Positions 14,568-23,406 of a DNA stretch of 64,000 nt are shown here, one piece after another (position 1 is the stretch's first letter; each line of letters begins with the position of its first letter). Below the pieces are notes generated by a model. That model did no database searches. It saw nothing but the letters and a program-made list of their open reading frames with translations, and was not told the origin of the DNA. This DNA is from Kitasatospora phosalacinea (GTDB taxonomy: Bacteria > Actinomycetota > Actinomycetes > Streptomycetales > Streptomycetaceae), in assembly GCF_000716545.1 (NCBI RefSeq), contig NZ_JNWZ01000066.1, positions 1 to 64,000 on the forward strand, in the 5' to 3' direction. A program made the translations under genes and the position numbers.

Positions 14568-17042
14568 ATGCACCGAAGATCAGCCGACCGCAGCCGCTGG
14601 CGCCGCTCGCTCCTGCTGCTCGGCGCGGGAGCGCTGGCGGCCACCGGCCTGATCGCCCCGCTGCCCGCGGCAGCGGCCACCGCCAACCCGGTACCCGGTG
14701 ACCCGCTGACCGGGAACGGCGCCGTCACACGCACCCTGCTGCCCTACAGTCAGCTGACGACCCCCCGGAGCCCCGGTGCCCCGGTCGACGACGCCGCCTT
14801 CGCCCTGCCGTCCGCTGCCGCGCCGCCGCGGTTCACCTTCGAGGGAACCCTCACCCTCACCAACCCCGCCGGCAGCGGGGGGTTCAAGAGCATCAAGAGC
14901 TGTACCGGCTGCGGCAAGCACCTGCCGCCGATCAGCGTCGACCTCGTGCAGAACGGCAGCTACCTGATCCCGGCGGTCCAGGGCCTGACGGTCACCGGCG
15001 ACACGCAGTCGGGCTCGACGTACAACCTCATCGTGGGGCCGGGACGCGCGTGGTCGGAGAACGGTGACACGGGCGCGGCCGGGACGTTCTCCCGGGCGTC
15101 CCTGCCGTTCGCGCTCGTCGACCGCAACCAGAACTGCGCCCACAACGGCGAGCTCAGCTTCCTGTACAACGCGACCTCGGTCTCGAACGTCGCCTACCAG
15201 GTGACGGCCGAGACGTGCGCGCTGCAGCAGTTCGACATGTGGGGCCAGCTCGCCGCGACCTACACCGCGCACACGGTGGCCAACGACGTCGCGCTGGAGA
15301 ACGCCCAGGCGGCGGAGGTCGGAAACCGCATGCCGACCAAGCCGCTGTCCGCCCTCGCCACCGACTATCCGGCGGCGGGGCTCGACCTCGCCACCTTCGG
15401 CAGCGGCATCACGCCATCGGCGATGACGGCCTACGGAGTGGTCTACAACGGCGTGAACTACGTGGCGGACGGCGCGGCCGCGAACAAGGGCTGCCAGACC
15501 CGCTACGGCACCTACGCCTTCTGCAAGGACATGCGCCTGCCGTCCTACTCCACGGCCAAGTCGGCGTTCGCCGGACTGTCGATGGCCAGACTGGTGCAGG
15601 ACTTCGGATCCGGTGTCCCGAACCTGAACCTCAAGGGCTACGTCCCCGAGATGGCGTCCAGCGGCAACTGGAACTCCGCGCCGGTCACGTTCGACAACGC
15701 CGCCGACATGGCCACCGGGAACTTCAACTCGGAGCTCTACGAGAGCGACGAGAACGGCGCCAACACGACCAACTTCCTCAGTGCCGAGCCCTACGGGAGC
15801 GCGACGACCGGGAAGATGGGCTACGCACTGGGTTACGCCCACCACACGGGCGAACAGGGCTACACCTGGGCCTACCACAGCGTCGACCACTTCCTGCTGG
15901 CCCAGGCCGAGACCGGGTACCTGCAGTCGCAGCGCGGACCGAGCGCCGACCTCTTCAACCTCATGCGCGACGAGGTCTACACGCCTCTCCACCTCACCGC
16001 CGGCACCCTGACCACCGAGCGCACCGACAACGCCTCCGCAGCCGGAGCCTCCCCGACGACCGGCCGCCCGTTCGGCTCCCACGGACTCTTCTGGACGATC
16101 GACGACATCGCCAAGCTCGCGACCCTGTTCCAGAACAACGGTGCTGTCGGCGGGACCCAGCTCGTGGACCGCGGACAGCTGCTCGCCGCCATGCAGCGCA
16201 GCAGCACCGACACCGGCGTCGCCGCCGTCAGCGCGGACCAGAGCGGTCACGGTGACGGGACGGCCGCGTCCGGCGGCTACCGCTACAGCAACGGCCTGTG
16301 GGCTTACCCCACGACCGGCCAGGTTCCCGGCTGCGGACTGCGCGTGCCGTTCATGTCGGGGTACGGAGGCATCACGATCGCGATGATGCCCAACGGCGCG
16401 ACCTACTACTACGTCAGCGACAACAACGAGTTCGGCTGGTCCGCGACCATCGCCGAGCTCGACAAGCTCTCCCCGATGTGCGCGCCGACCACCACCACCG
16501 TCACCGCCTCACCCGCCACCGTCACCGTCACCGCGGGACAGCCGGTGACGCTGACCGCGAACGTCGGCGCGGCCACCCGGTCGTGGGCCGCGACGGGAAC
16601 CGTCCGGTTCCGGGACAACGGCGTCGACCTCGGGACCCCGGTGGCGCTCGGCTCCACCGGCACCGCCTCCTACACGACCACCTCCCTGGGCTCGGGCCCG
16701 CATTCCATCACCGCCGTCTACACCCCGGACCTGTCCAACGACACCGGCACCGCCTCGTCCCCGTTCCGGACCACACTGACCAGCTCCTGCTCCAGCACCG
16801 CCACCACCTGCAAGGTGGTCGGCACCGCCGGTCTCAAGGTCGGCGACACGATCGGGATGGGCAGCGCCACGGCCACCGACGACACCCACGTGATCACCGC
16901 TCTCACCCCCACGTCGATCACCTGGGTCGGCGCCTACCAGCAGGCCAGCCACAGCAGCGGCCAGCCCGTCTGGCTGCAGAACACCGCCGGCGGCGGCTTC
17001 GCCGGCAGCACCAGTCCCGGCGTGCGGGTGACCGTGTCCTGA
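14568..17042 (+). CDS. Large secreted serine hydrolase (beta-lactamase/DD-peptidase fold) with Ig-like domain
   Basis: The 824-aa exported protein starts at ATG 14568 after a strong AAGGAGG. It has a signal peptide (residues 1-38, 'APLPAAAA'), then a 220-residue N-terminal region with a paired-Cys motif 'SCTGCGK' and the block 'VDRNQNCAHNGELSFLYNAT'. A penicillin-binding/class C-like domain follows, with candidate nucleophile Ser328-Thr-Ala-Lys331 and Tyr436-His-Ser438. An Ig-like repeat of the Big_3 type covers about 645-745 ('TVTVTAGQPVTLTANV', 'GTVRFRDNG'), and the C-terminal domain contains 'SSCSSTATTCKV'. It may act on peptidoglycan or small esters/amides; the substrate is not predictable. 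A fragment of a relative lies at 6770-6904. Confidence 0.75.
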   Translation: MHRRSADRSRWRRSLLLLGAGALAATGLIAPLPAAAATANPVPGDPLTGNGAVTRTLLPYSQLTTPRSPGAPVDDAAFALPSAAAPPRFTFEGTLTLTNPAGSGGFKSIKSCTGCGKHLPPISVDLVQNGSYLIPAVQGLTVTGDTQSGSTYNLIVGPGRAWSENGDTGAAGTFSRASLPFALVDRNQNCAHNGELSFLYNATSVSNVAYQVTAETCALQQFDMWGQLAATYTAHTVANDVALENAQAAEVGNRMPTKPLSALATDYPAAGLDLATFGSGITPSAMTAYGVVYNGVNYVADGAAANKGCQTRYGTYAFCKDMRLPSYSTAKSAFAGLSMARLVQDFGSGVPNLNLKGYVPEMASSGNWNSAPVTFDNAADMATGNFNSELYESDENGANTTNFLSAEPYGSATTGKMGYALGYAHHTGEQGYTWAYHSVDHFLLAQAETGYLQSQRGPSADLFNLMRDEVYTPLHLTAGTLTTERTDNASAAGASPTTGRPFGSHGLFWTIDDIAKLATLFQNNGAVGGTQLVDRGQLLAAMQRSSTDTGVAAVSADQSGHGDGTAASGGYRYSNGLWAYPTTGQVPGCGLRVPFMSGYGGITIAMMPNGATYYYVSDNNEFGWSATIAELDKLSPMCAPTTTTVTASPATVTVTAGQPVTLTANVGAATRSWAATGTVRFRDNGVDLGTPVALGSTGTASYTTTSLGSGPHSITAVYTPDLSNDTGTASSPFRTTLTSSCSSTATTCKVVGTAGLKVGDTIGMGSATATDDTHVITALTPTSITWVGAYQQASHSSGQPVWLQNTAGGGFAGSTSPGVRVTVS

Positions 17043-17077
17043 CCCGGGAAGCGCACCTCGCCCCCGGCTGCTGAGGC

Positions 17078-17108
17078 GTGGTCCCCGGTCGCCACGACCG
17101 GGGACCAC
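17078..17108. terminator. Hairpin terminator after the serine hydrolase gene
   Basis: GTGGTCCCCGGTCG pairs perfectly with its inverse (14-bp stem, 3-base loop), 36 bp after the stop. There is no T tract, as is usual in actinomycetes. It may serve both this gene and the converging XRE gene. Confidence 0.8.
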
Positions 17109-17297
17109 CTCGGCGCACGCCGACGCTGTTCCGGTGCGGCCTCGGTCGGCCCGGGCGAACGAGGGTGGTTCGCCGGCTTGGCTCCAACAGTCCAGTGGCC
17201 GCGCTGGTGGGTCCTGCCCCGACAGACCACCGCCGCTCGGCAATCGTGGGTCCCGGACGGGCTCGTGCGCCGGGCTCGCGCCCTCCCCGCGGCCGGG

Positions 17298-17882
17298 TCA
17301 GAGTGCGGCTGCCGGCCCCGGCGGCAGGTGGACGGTCATGACCAGTCGACAGGGTTCGGCGCCGGTGCCCCGGTAGGTGTGCGGGGCGTCGGCGTCGAAG
17401 GTGGCGGTCTGACCGGCTTCGATCGGGTGCTCCGTGCCGTCGAGGAGCAGGACCATGCTGCCGGCGGTGACGCTGATCGTCTCGACCACTCCGGCCTGGT
17501 GGGGGTGGCTGGGGTAGTCCTCGCCCGGCTGCAGCTGCCAGCGCCAGACCTCGACCGGGCAGGGGCCCGCGGTGGTGAGCATCAGTCTGGCCTCGCTGCC
17601 CAGCCTCCCGGTCCACAGGGGCGCCACGTCGTCGGCGGACACGACACGGACCCGCCCTTCGGACGGCCCCTGCATCAGGGCGGAGACCGAGATGCCGAGG
17701 GTGTCGGCGAGGCGGACCAGGGTGGCCAGGTTCGGGTTCCCCTGGGCCTTCTCCAGTCCGACCAGGGCACCCTTGCTCACCTGGGCGCGCCGCCCGAGCT
17801 CCTCCAGGGACAGGCCGGCCCGTGTGCGGGCCGCACGTACGTTCTGGGCCACCGTGCGCAGCGCCGCGTCCGCCTCGGTCAT
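17298..17882 (-). CDS. XRE-cupin transcriptional regulator
   Basis: The 194-aa protein has an N-terminal XRE helix-turn-helix (residues 10-68: 'VRAARTRAGLSLEELGRRAQVSKGALVGLEKAQGNPNLATLVRLADTL') and a C-terminal cupin barrel (about 105-188: 'PGEDYPSHPHQAGVVETISVTAGSM'). This two-domain form is common in regulators of transporters and amino acid metabolism. It is divergent from the EamA exporter gene with 115 bp between, so it probably controls that gene and itself. TTCGATCGAA (17907-17916) in the gap is a candidate operator. Confidence 0.88.
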   Translation of the reverse strand: MTEADAALRTVAQNVRAARTRAGLSLEELGRRAQVSKGALVGLEKAQGNPNLATLVRLADTLGISVSALMQGPSEGRVRVVSADDVAPLWTGRLGSEARLMLTTAGPCPVEVWRWQLQPGEDYPSHPHQAGVVETISVTAGSMVLLLDGTEHPIEAGQTATFDADAPHTYRGTGAEPCRLVMTVHLPPGPAAAL

Positions 17883-17954
17883 CCGGCCATCGTCCCTTCG
17901 AGGTCATTCGATCGAACCCGGCGGTCATTCCATTGGTCGAATCCGGTCGATCCG

Positions 17955-17982
17955 TTGTACCGTGGGGTCGTTCCAATGATAG
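17955..17982 (+). promoter_or_regulatory. Predicted promoter of the EamA gene
   Basis: TTGTAC (17955-17960), a 16-bp spacer and TGATAG (17977-17982) lie just before the GTG at 17998. The half-site pair TTCCATTGG (17928) and TTCCAATGA (17971) and the palindrome TTCGATCGAA lie around it and may bind the XRE-cupin protein. Confidence 0.4.
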
Positions 17983-17997
17983 CGAAGGACCCGTCCC

Positions 17998-18834
17998 GTG
18001 ATTGCTCTGCTGCTCGCCCTCGGCAGCTCCCTCGCCTACGGGTGCGCCGACTTCCTCGGCGGCCTGGGCGCCCGCAAGGCCCACGTGCTGCGCACCGTCA
18101 TGATCGCGGCACCGGCCAGCCTCGCCGTGGAACTGCTGCTGTGGCCGGTGCTGGGAGCCTCCTTCAGCCCGGGGGCCGTCGGGTGGGGCGCCGCGTCGGG
18201 AGTCGCCTCGGCCGCCGCGTTCGCGCTGCTCTACCGCACCCTGGCGATCGGGCCGATGAACGTGCTCTCGCCGGTGACGGCGCTGGTCTCCGCCGCGCTG
18301 CCGGTCGCGGTCGGGCTGCTGCAGGGCGAACACCTGGGCGTGGCGGGCCTGCTGGGCCTGCCGCTGGCCCTGGCCGCCGTCGTCCTCGTCAGCGCCGGGT
18401 CCGGCAGCGGTACCGCCCGCCCTTCCCGCACCGCGCTGCTGCTGGCGTTCGGCGCGGGCGCGGCCATCGCCCTGCAACTGGTCTTCCTGCACCAGGCCCC
18501 CTCCGATAGCGGGGTGGCCCCGCTGATCACGGGCCGGGCCGTCTCGTCCGCGGTGGTCCTGGCGGCCGCCGCACTGCTGCGCCGGAGCCTGGGGCCCGAG
18601 CGACCGGCCTACGCGGTCTCGGCCGTCGCGGGCGTGCTGGACTCGGTGGCGAACCTGCTCTTCCTGCTCGCGGCCCGCAGCGGGGACCTCACCGTCGTCG
18701 CCGTGATCACCGCGCTCTACCCGGCCGGTACGGTCCTGCTCGCCCGCGCGGTGCTCGGCGAACGCGTCCACCGCGGCCAGCTCGCCGGGCTCGGCGTGGC
18801 GGCCGCCGCCGTGAGCCTCCTCGCCCTGGCCTGA
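17998..18834 (+). CDS. DMT-superfamily (EamA) exporter
   Basis: The 278-aa protein has ten predicted membrane spans arranged as two EamA repeats of five. The conserved N-terminus 'LGSSLAYGCADFLGGLGARK' and the end of each repeat ('ALYPAGTVLLARAVLGERVHRGQLAGLGVAAA') are typical. The GTG start at 17998 has GAAGGA upstream. Members export amino acids or small metabolites. It is divergent from an XRE-cupin regulator and is followed 44 bp later by a PaiB-like gene, probably in one transcript. Confidence 0.88.
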   Translation: MIALLLALGSSLAYGCADFLGGLGARKAHVLRTVMIAAPASLAVELLLWPVLGASFSPGAVGWGAASGVASAAAFALLYRTLAIGPMNVLSPVTALVSAALPVAVGLLQGEHLGVAGLLGLPLALAAVVLVSAGSGSGTARPSRTALLLAFGAGAAIALQLVFLHQAPSDSGVAPLITGRAVSSAVVLAAAALLRRSLGPERPAYAVSAVAGVLDSVANLLFLLAARSGDLTVVAVITALYPAGTVLLARAVLGERVHRGQLAGLGVAAAAVSLLALA

Positions 18835-18878
18835 CCGCCCGCACCCCGACCCGCGTGAACCCACCGAAGGAGGACAGC

Positions 18879-19538
18879 GTGTTCGTGCACCCCTGGGACG
18901 CGGCCCTGGACGAGGCCGAGTGGCGGGCCTGGATCGCCGACGGTCACGACTTCGGCCAGCTGTGCGTCAACGGCTCCCCCGGCCACCCGCCCACCGTCGT
19001 CCCCACCCACTTCGCCGTGGACGGCGACCACCTGCTGGTCCACCTCGCCCGCCCCAACCCGGCCTGCGAAGCGATCGAACGGGACCCGCACGTCGTCCTC
19101 GCCGTCGTCGGCGACCACGCTTTCGTCCCCGGACCGTGGCGCGCCGGGCCGGACACCCCGCCCCGCGACGGCGTCCCCACCAGCTACTACGCGGCCGTCC
19201 AGTTCACCTGCCGCGCCCGCCTCGTCGACGACCCCGAGGGCAAGGCCGAACTGCTGCGCCGCCAGCTCGACCACTTCCAGCCCGACGGCGACCACGCCCC
19301 CGTGGCCGTGGGCCTGCCCCCGTACGGCCGCATGCTGTCCGGCATCCGCGGCCTGCGCCTCGAAGTCGTCGACGTCCGGGCGAAGTTCAAGTACGACGAC
19401 GAAGAACCGGTCGCCCTCCGCAGCGCCGCGGCCGGTCGTCTGACGGCCCGCGGCCAGGGCCTCGACCTGGCCGCCGCCGACCAGCAACTGCGCCGGCTGG
19501 ACCGCATCGGCACCTGGCGGCCCCGACCCGCTCCCTGA
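18879..19538 (+). CDS. PaiB-like FMN-binding protein
   Basis: The 219-aa protein resembles the PaiB/FMN-binding split-barrel family ('FGQLCVNGSPGHPPTVVPTHFAVDGDHLLVHLARPNPACEAIE', 'VPTSYYAAVQ', 'GLRLEVVDVRAKFKYD'). The GTG at 18879 is chosen because GAAGGAGG lies just upstream; the earlier GTG at 18855 lacks such a site. PaiB was described as a negative regulator of degradative genes in Bacillus, while other members bind flavin or heme. It follows the EamA exporter closely. Role here unknown. Confidence 0.82.
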   Translation: MFVHPWDAALDEAEWRAWIADGHDFGQLCVNGSPGHPPTVVPTHFAVDGDHLLVHLARPNPACEAIERDPHVVLAVVGDHAFVPGPWRAGPDTPPRDGVPTSYYAAVQFTCRARLVDDPEGKAELLRRQLDHFQPDGDHAPVAVGLPPYGRMLSGIRGLRLEVVDVRAKFKYDDEEPVALRSAAAGRLTARGQGLDLAAADQQLRRLDRIGTWRPRPAP

Positions 19539-19624
19539 ACCCGAGGGGACGGAAGCCCTTGCCCGCGACCGCCTTCCGCCTCGTCCCTGCGCCGACGGAT
19601 CGGGGCGGCCGCCGCCGGGTGATG

Positions 19625-20494
19625 TCACTGCTCGGACGGCGCCGGCCCCGTGGTGCCGCGCTGCACGAAGTGCGCCGTGGGCGACCAGCGTTCGGGGACG
19701 GAACGCCCCGCGATCCGTTCCAGGGCCGCTTCGGCGACCATCGCGCCGAAGCGGTGCACGTCGACGGTCATGGTGGTCAGCGGCGGGGCGGTCAGCCGGC
19801 ACAGCGTGGAGTCGTCCCAGGCGATCAGGGACAGGTCGGCGGGGGCCTCCAGGCCGAGGTCCTTGGCCGCGGCCAGGCCCGCGACCGCCATCACGTCGTT
19901 GTCGTAGAGGACGGCCGTGGGGCGGGGGGTGCGGGCGAGCAGTTCGGTGGTCAGCCGCGCACCGGACTCGGCCGTGTAGTCGCCCTCGACGGTCACGGAC
20001 TCGATGCCCGCCTCCCGGCACGCCTCCTGCTGGGCGAGGGAGCGGGCCTGGGTGTGCAGCAGGGACAGCGGGCCCGAGACCCGGGCGATGCAGCGGTGGC
20101 CCAGCTCGGCGAGCCGGGCGACGGCCTCGCGCACCGGGCCGCCGTCGTCGGTGCGGACGGCCGGCCGGGAGAGGTCCTCCGGCCAGGTGCCGACCAGGAT
20201 CGCCGGCAGCCCCAACTCGTCCAGGGCGGCGGGGCGTTGGTCGCCCTCGGTGAGGTTGACCACGGCCACGGCGTCGACCAGGTCGCCCTTGGCCCACCGC
20301 TGGTAGGCGGCCATCTCCTCGTCCCGGGTGGGGACCACGTGCAGGAGCACCGACATGTCGTGCGTCACCAGGCGCGCCTCCATGCCGGCGATGAACTCCA
20401 TGAAGAACGGCTCCGTGCCGAACAGCCGGGTCGAGCGCGCGAGGACCAGTCCCAGGGCGCCCGGCTGCGTGCGGTCGCGGTGGGCGAAGGTCAT
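19625..20494 (-). CDS. LacI-like sugar-responsive protein lacking the HTH head
   Basis: The 289-aa protein covers the effector-binding (periplasmic-binding-like) part of LacI regulators: 'GLVLARSTRLFGTEPFFMEFIAGMEARL', 'TDDGGPVREAVARLAELGHRCIARVSGP', 'YDNDVMAVAGLAAAKDLGLEAPADLSLIAWDDS', 'PPLTTMTVDVHRFGAMVAEAALERI'. A LacI protein normally has 55-60 residues of HTH and hinge before this. Here only about ten residues precede the core, and the upstream DNA shows no HTH in any frame. The ATG at 20494 has GGAG eight bases upstream, so this looks like a genuine headless form. It is divergent from the alpha-galactosidase gene and may be a sensor or a former repressor. Confidence 0.75.
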   Translation of the reverse strand: MTFAHRDRTQPGALGLVLARSTRLFGTEPFFMEFIAGMEARLVTHDMSVLLHVVPTRDEEMAAYQRWAKGDLVDAVAVVNLTEGDQRPAALDELGLPAILVGTWPEDLSRPAVRTDDGGPVREAVARLAELGHRCIARVSGPLSLLHTQARSLAQQEACREAGIESVTVEGDYTAESGARLTTELLARTPRPTAVLYDNDVMAVAGLAAAKDLGLEAPADLSLIAWDDSTLCRLTAPPLTTMTVDVHRFGAMVAEAALERIAGRSVPERWSPTAHFVQRGTTGPAPSEQ

Positions 20495-20801
20495 CCCGTC
20501 TCCAGGGTCGTGAGGTGGGCGCGGTGCACGGGCAGGGGCGGGAGGGCGGCCCGGGCGGAGGAGCGGACGGGCTCCCCTCGGCCGCGGCCGGTGCGGGTCC
20601 TCGTCCGGGGCCAGACTTTAGCACCGGGGGCGCCGCCCTCCCGGCACGATCGGCGCTCGGCCGCGGCGGCGCCGACCGGCGGCGCGTGGAACCGTGGACC
20701 GCCGACCGGGCTTCTTCGTACCATCCCACTCCCCTTGGTTCAGAGCCCGTCATCACCGGCCCTGGCGTCTTTCCTGCAGGGCGGATAGGCTTTCGATCAT
20801 T

Positions 20802-20830
20802 CTTACGTTGATGAATTAAGTAAGTCAACG
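20802..20830. promoter_or_regulatory. Operator-like element upstream of alpha-galactosidase
   Basis: An AT-rich island holds two nested inverted repeats: CTTAC (20802-20806) with GTAAG (20820-20824), and CGTTGA (20806-20811) with TCAACG (20825-20830). The right half contains AAGTAAGTC (20818-20826), also found in related form at 30053 and 31590. It lies 36 bp before the gene start and should overlap the promoter. Confidence 0.55.
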
Positions 20831-20865
20831 ACGCGACCGACCCACTCCTGTCAGGAGGCGCCGCT

Positions 20866-23049
20866 GTGCCGGCCGATTCGTTCATCTCCCTGCCCGCCGT
20901 GGTCCACCTGCGTGCCGCGGGCACCGCCCTGGTCCTCGACACCTCCGGAACCCGCCTGCCCCGCGTCCTGCACTGGGGGGCCGACCTGGGCGAGCTGTCG
21001 GCGGAGCACCTGCGCGCGCTGCGGCTCGCCTCGCTCCGGCAGCCGATCGGCTTCTCCATCGACGACCGCGTCGAGGTGTCCGTCCTGCCGGAGCAGTCGG
21101 CCGGCTGGCTGGGCACCCCCGGCCTGGTGGGCAACCGCGGCGGGGCGGCCTTCTCGTCCGCCTTCCAGGTCACCGGCACCGACCTGGTCTTCGACGAGGG
21201 CGCCGAGGGCGACCGCCCGGGCACCCTGGTCGTGCAGGCCCACGACCAGGCGGCCGCGCTCGACCTGGCGCTGACCGTCCAGCTCTCCCCCGAGGGCCTG
21301 GTGCGCCAGCGCGCCACCCTGACCAACCGGGCGGGCACCCCGTTCTCCGTCGACGCGGTGAACCTGACCCTGCCCGTGCCGCCGGCCGCCGTCGAACTGC
21401 TCGACTTCACCGGCCACCACCTGCGCGAACGCAGCCCCCAGCGCACCGCCTTCACCCAGGGCCTGCGGGTCCGGGAGAACCGCACCGGCCGCACCGGCTA
21501 CGACGCGGCCTACCTCCTCGCGGCGGGCACCCGGGGCTTCGGCAACCGCGGCGGCGACGTGTGGGCGGTGCACACCGCCTGGTCCGGCAACCACCGCACC
21601 TTCGCCGAGCGCACCTTCCACTCCGTCTCGCTGCTGGGCTCCGGGGAGCTGCTGCTGTCCGGCGAGGTGATCCTCGGCCCGGACGAGAGCTACTCCACGC
21701 CCTGGCAGTACGGCTCGTTCGGGCGCGGTCTGGACGAGGTCTCCGCGCGCTTCCACCGCCACCTGCGCGCCCGGCCGCACCACCCCTCCTCGCCCCGGCC
21801 GGTGGTCGTCAACACCTGGGAGGCGGTCTACTTCGACCAGGACCTGGAGCGGCTCAAGCAGCTCGCGGACCGGGCGGCCGAGGTCGGCGCGGAACGGTTC
21901 GTCCTCGACGACGGCTGGTTCGGCGACCGCCGCGACGCCCGGCGGGCGCTCGGCGACTGGTACGTCTCGGACGAGGTGTGGCCGGACGGGCTGGGTCCGC
22001 TGACCGACCACGTCACCGGCCTCGGCATGCAGTTCGGGCTGTGGGTCGAGCCGGAGATGATCAACGAGGACTCCGACCTCGCCCGCGCCCACCCCGACTG
22101 GATCATGGCCACCGGGGGCCGCCTGCCGGGCGCCTCCCGCCACCAGCAGGTCCTCGACCTGGCCAGGCCGGAGGCGTTCGCCCACATCCTGGAGCGGCTG
22201 AGCGACCTGCTCTCCAGCTACCCGATCTCCTACCTGAAGTGGGACCACAACCGCGACCTCGTCGACGCCGGCCACCAGCCCGGGGGGCAGGCCGGGGTGC
22301 ACGACCAGACCGTGGCCGTCTACCGGCTGCTGGACGAGCTGCGCGCCCGCCACCCCGGAGTGGAGATCGAGTCCTGCTCCTCCGGCGGCGGCCGGGTGGA
22401 CCTCGGCATCCTGGAGCGGACGGACCGGGTGTGGGTGTCCGACTGCATCGACGCGCTGGAGCGGCAGCGGATCCAGCGCTGGACCAACGCGCTCGTCCCG
22501 CTGGAGCTGATGGGCACGCACGTCGGCTCGCCCGTCTCCCACACCACCGGCCGCGGCCACCCGCTGGACTTCCGCGGCGGCACGGCCCTGTTCGGCCACT
22601 TCGGGATCGAGTGGGACCTCACCGCCGCGCAGCCACAGGAGCTGGAGCGGCTGGGGCAGTGGGTGGCCCTCTACAAGGAGCTGCGGCCGCTGCTGCACTC
22701 GGGGACGTCCGTCCACGGCGACCACCCCGACCCGGCCTACCAGGTGCACGGCGTCGTCGCCCGGGACCGCTCGGAGGCGATCTACGCGCTGGTGGCGACC
22801 GGCACGTCCGAGTCCTACCCGACCGGTTCGGTGCAGCTGCCCGGGCTGGACCCGCGCGCCGTCTACCGGGTGCGCCCGCAGGCCCCCGGCGACGTGCCGG
22901 ACGGCAACGCCCACCACTGGGGCCTGTTCCTGCCCTGGTGGACGCCGGAGGGCGTGGAGCTCCCGGGCGCCGCGCTCGCCGAGGCGGGCCTGCAGGCCCC
23001 GGCGCTCCACCCCGAGCGGCTGATCCTGCTGCGGGTCACCCGCGTCTGA
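20866..23049 (+). CDS. GH36 alpha-galactosidase
   Basis: The 727-aa enzyme has no signal peptide and should be cytoplasmic. It has an N-terminal beta-sandwich (about 1-310), a (beta/alpha)8 catalytic domain (about 320-650) and a C-terminal beta domain. The nucleophile is Asp460 in 'YLKWDHNRDL'; the acid/base is Asp526 in 'SDCIDALERQRIQRW'. 'ERFVLDDGWFG' and 'LWVEPEMIN' are further GH36 signatures, and the length is normal. It removes alpha-1,6-galactose from raffinose-type sugars or imported galactomanno-oligosaccharides. The GTG start follows AGGAGG. The nearby ABC importer and GH26 mannanases suggest galactomannan as the source. Confidence 0.93.
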   Translation: MPADSFISLPAVVHLRAAGTALVLDTSGTRLPRVLHWGADLGELSAEHLRALRLASLRQPIGFSIDDRVEVSVLPEQSAGWLGTPGLVGNRGGAAFSSAFQVTGTDLVFDEGAEGDRPGTLVVQAHDQAAALDLALTVQLSPEGLVRQRATLTNRAGTPFSVDAVNLTLPVPPAAVELLDFTGHHLRERSPQRTAFTQGLRVRENRTGRTGYDAAYLLAAGTRGFGNRGGDVWAVHTAWSGNHRTFAERTFHSVSLLGSGELLLSGEVILGPDESYSTPWQYGSFGRGLDEVSARFHRHLRARPHHPSSPRPVVVNTWEAVYFDQDLERLKQLADRAAEVGAERFVLDDGWFGDRRDARRALGDWYVSDEVWPDGLGPLTDHVTGLGMQFGLWVEPEMINEDSDLARAHPDWIMATGGRLPGASRHQQVLDLARPEAFAHILERLSDLLSSYPISYLKWDHNRDLVDAGHQPGGQAGVHDQTVAVYRLLDELRARHPGVEIESCSSGGGRVDLGILERTDRVWVSDCIDALERQRIQRWTNALVPLELMGTHVGSPVSHTTGRGHPLDFRGGTALFGHFGIEWDLTAAQPQELERLGQWVALYKELRPLLHSGTSVHGDHPDPAYQVHGVVARDRSEAIYALVATGTSESYPTGSVQLPGLDPRAVYRVRPQAPGDVPDGNAHHWGLFLPWWTPEGVELPGAALAEAGLQAPALHPERLILLRVTRV

Positions 23050-23080
23050 CGCCCGCGCCGCCCGCCCGGCCCGACGCCCG

Positions 23081-23119
23081 ACGCCCCGCCCCCGGTCCGC
23101 GCACCGGAGGGCGGGGCGT
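23081..23119. terminator. Hairpin terminator after alpha-galactosidase
   Basis: ACGCCCCGCCC (23081-23091) pairs with GGGCGGGGCGT (23109-23119), and the 17-base loop has its own CCGGT/ACCGG stem. It lies 32 bp after the stop codon. Confidence 0.8.
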
Positions 23120-23308
23120 TCCCGCGGGCCGTGCCGACCGCTCGCCCGCGTACGAGTCAGCGTGCACCACCTCGTACGGGTGACCGTGCGCGAAGTTGAT
23201 GCGGTGACCGGCTGCTGTTCGCGAGCCCGCTGCGGTCGGTTCGGGTTGTTTGCAGTGGAGGTCAAGCCCGGGAAAAGTGCGGGGATTGTGGGGGATTCCC
23301 CGGAGGGC

Positions 23309-23372
23309 CGATCAGCTGATCGAAGGGGAATGTCGACTGACTACCCTTCGGTGGTCACCGTTTCGGTGATCA
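23309..23372. promoter_or_regulatory. Two palindromes upstream of the LppU-like gene
   Basis: CGATCAGCTGATCG (23309-23322) is a perfect 14-bp palindrome. TGGTCACCG-TTT-CGGTGATCA (23352-23372) is an inverted repeat with one mismatch. Both lie within 100 bp of the start of the gene at 23407 and may be protein-binding sites. No cognate regulator is evident nearby. Confidence 0.4.
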
Positions 23373-23406
23373 TTCGCATGTGTCTGCCACGGGGGGTTAC
23401 CCGCTC

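Noticed and set aside
18879..23049. PaiB-like gene and alpha-galactosidase as one functional unit
   Set aside because: The headless LacI-like gene lies between them on the other strand and the alpha-galactosidase has its own promoter region.
20851..23265. 804-codon open frame on the minus strand opposite the alpha-galactosidase
   Set aside because: It is a GC-bias shadow with Gly/Val/Ala-rich composition and no motif; the plus-strand GH36 gene explains the region fully.
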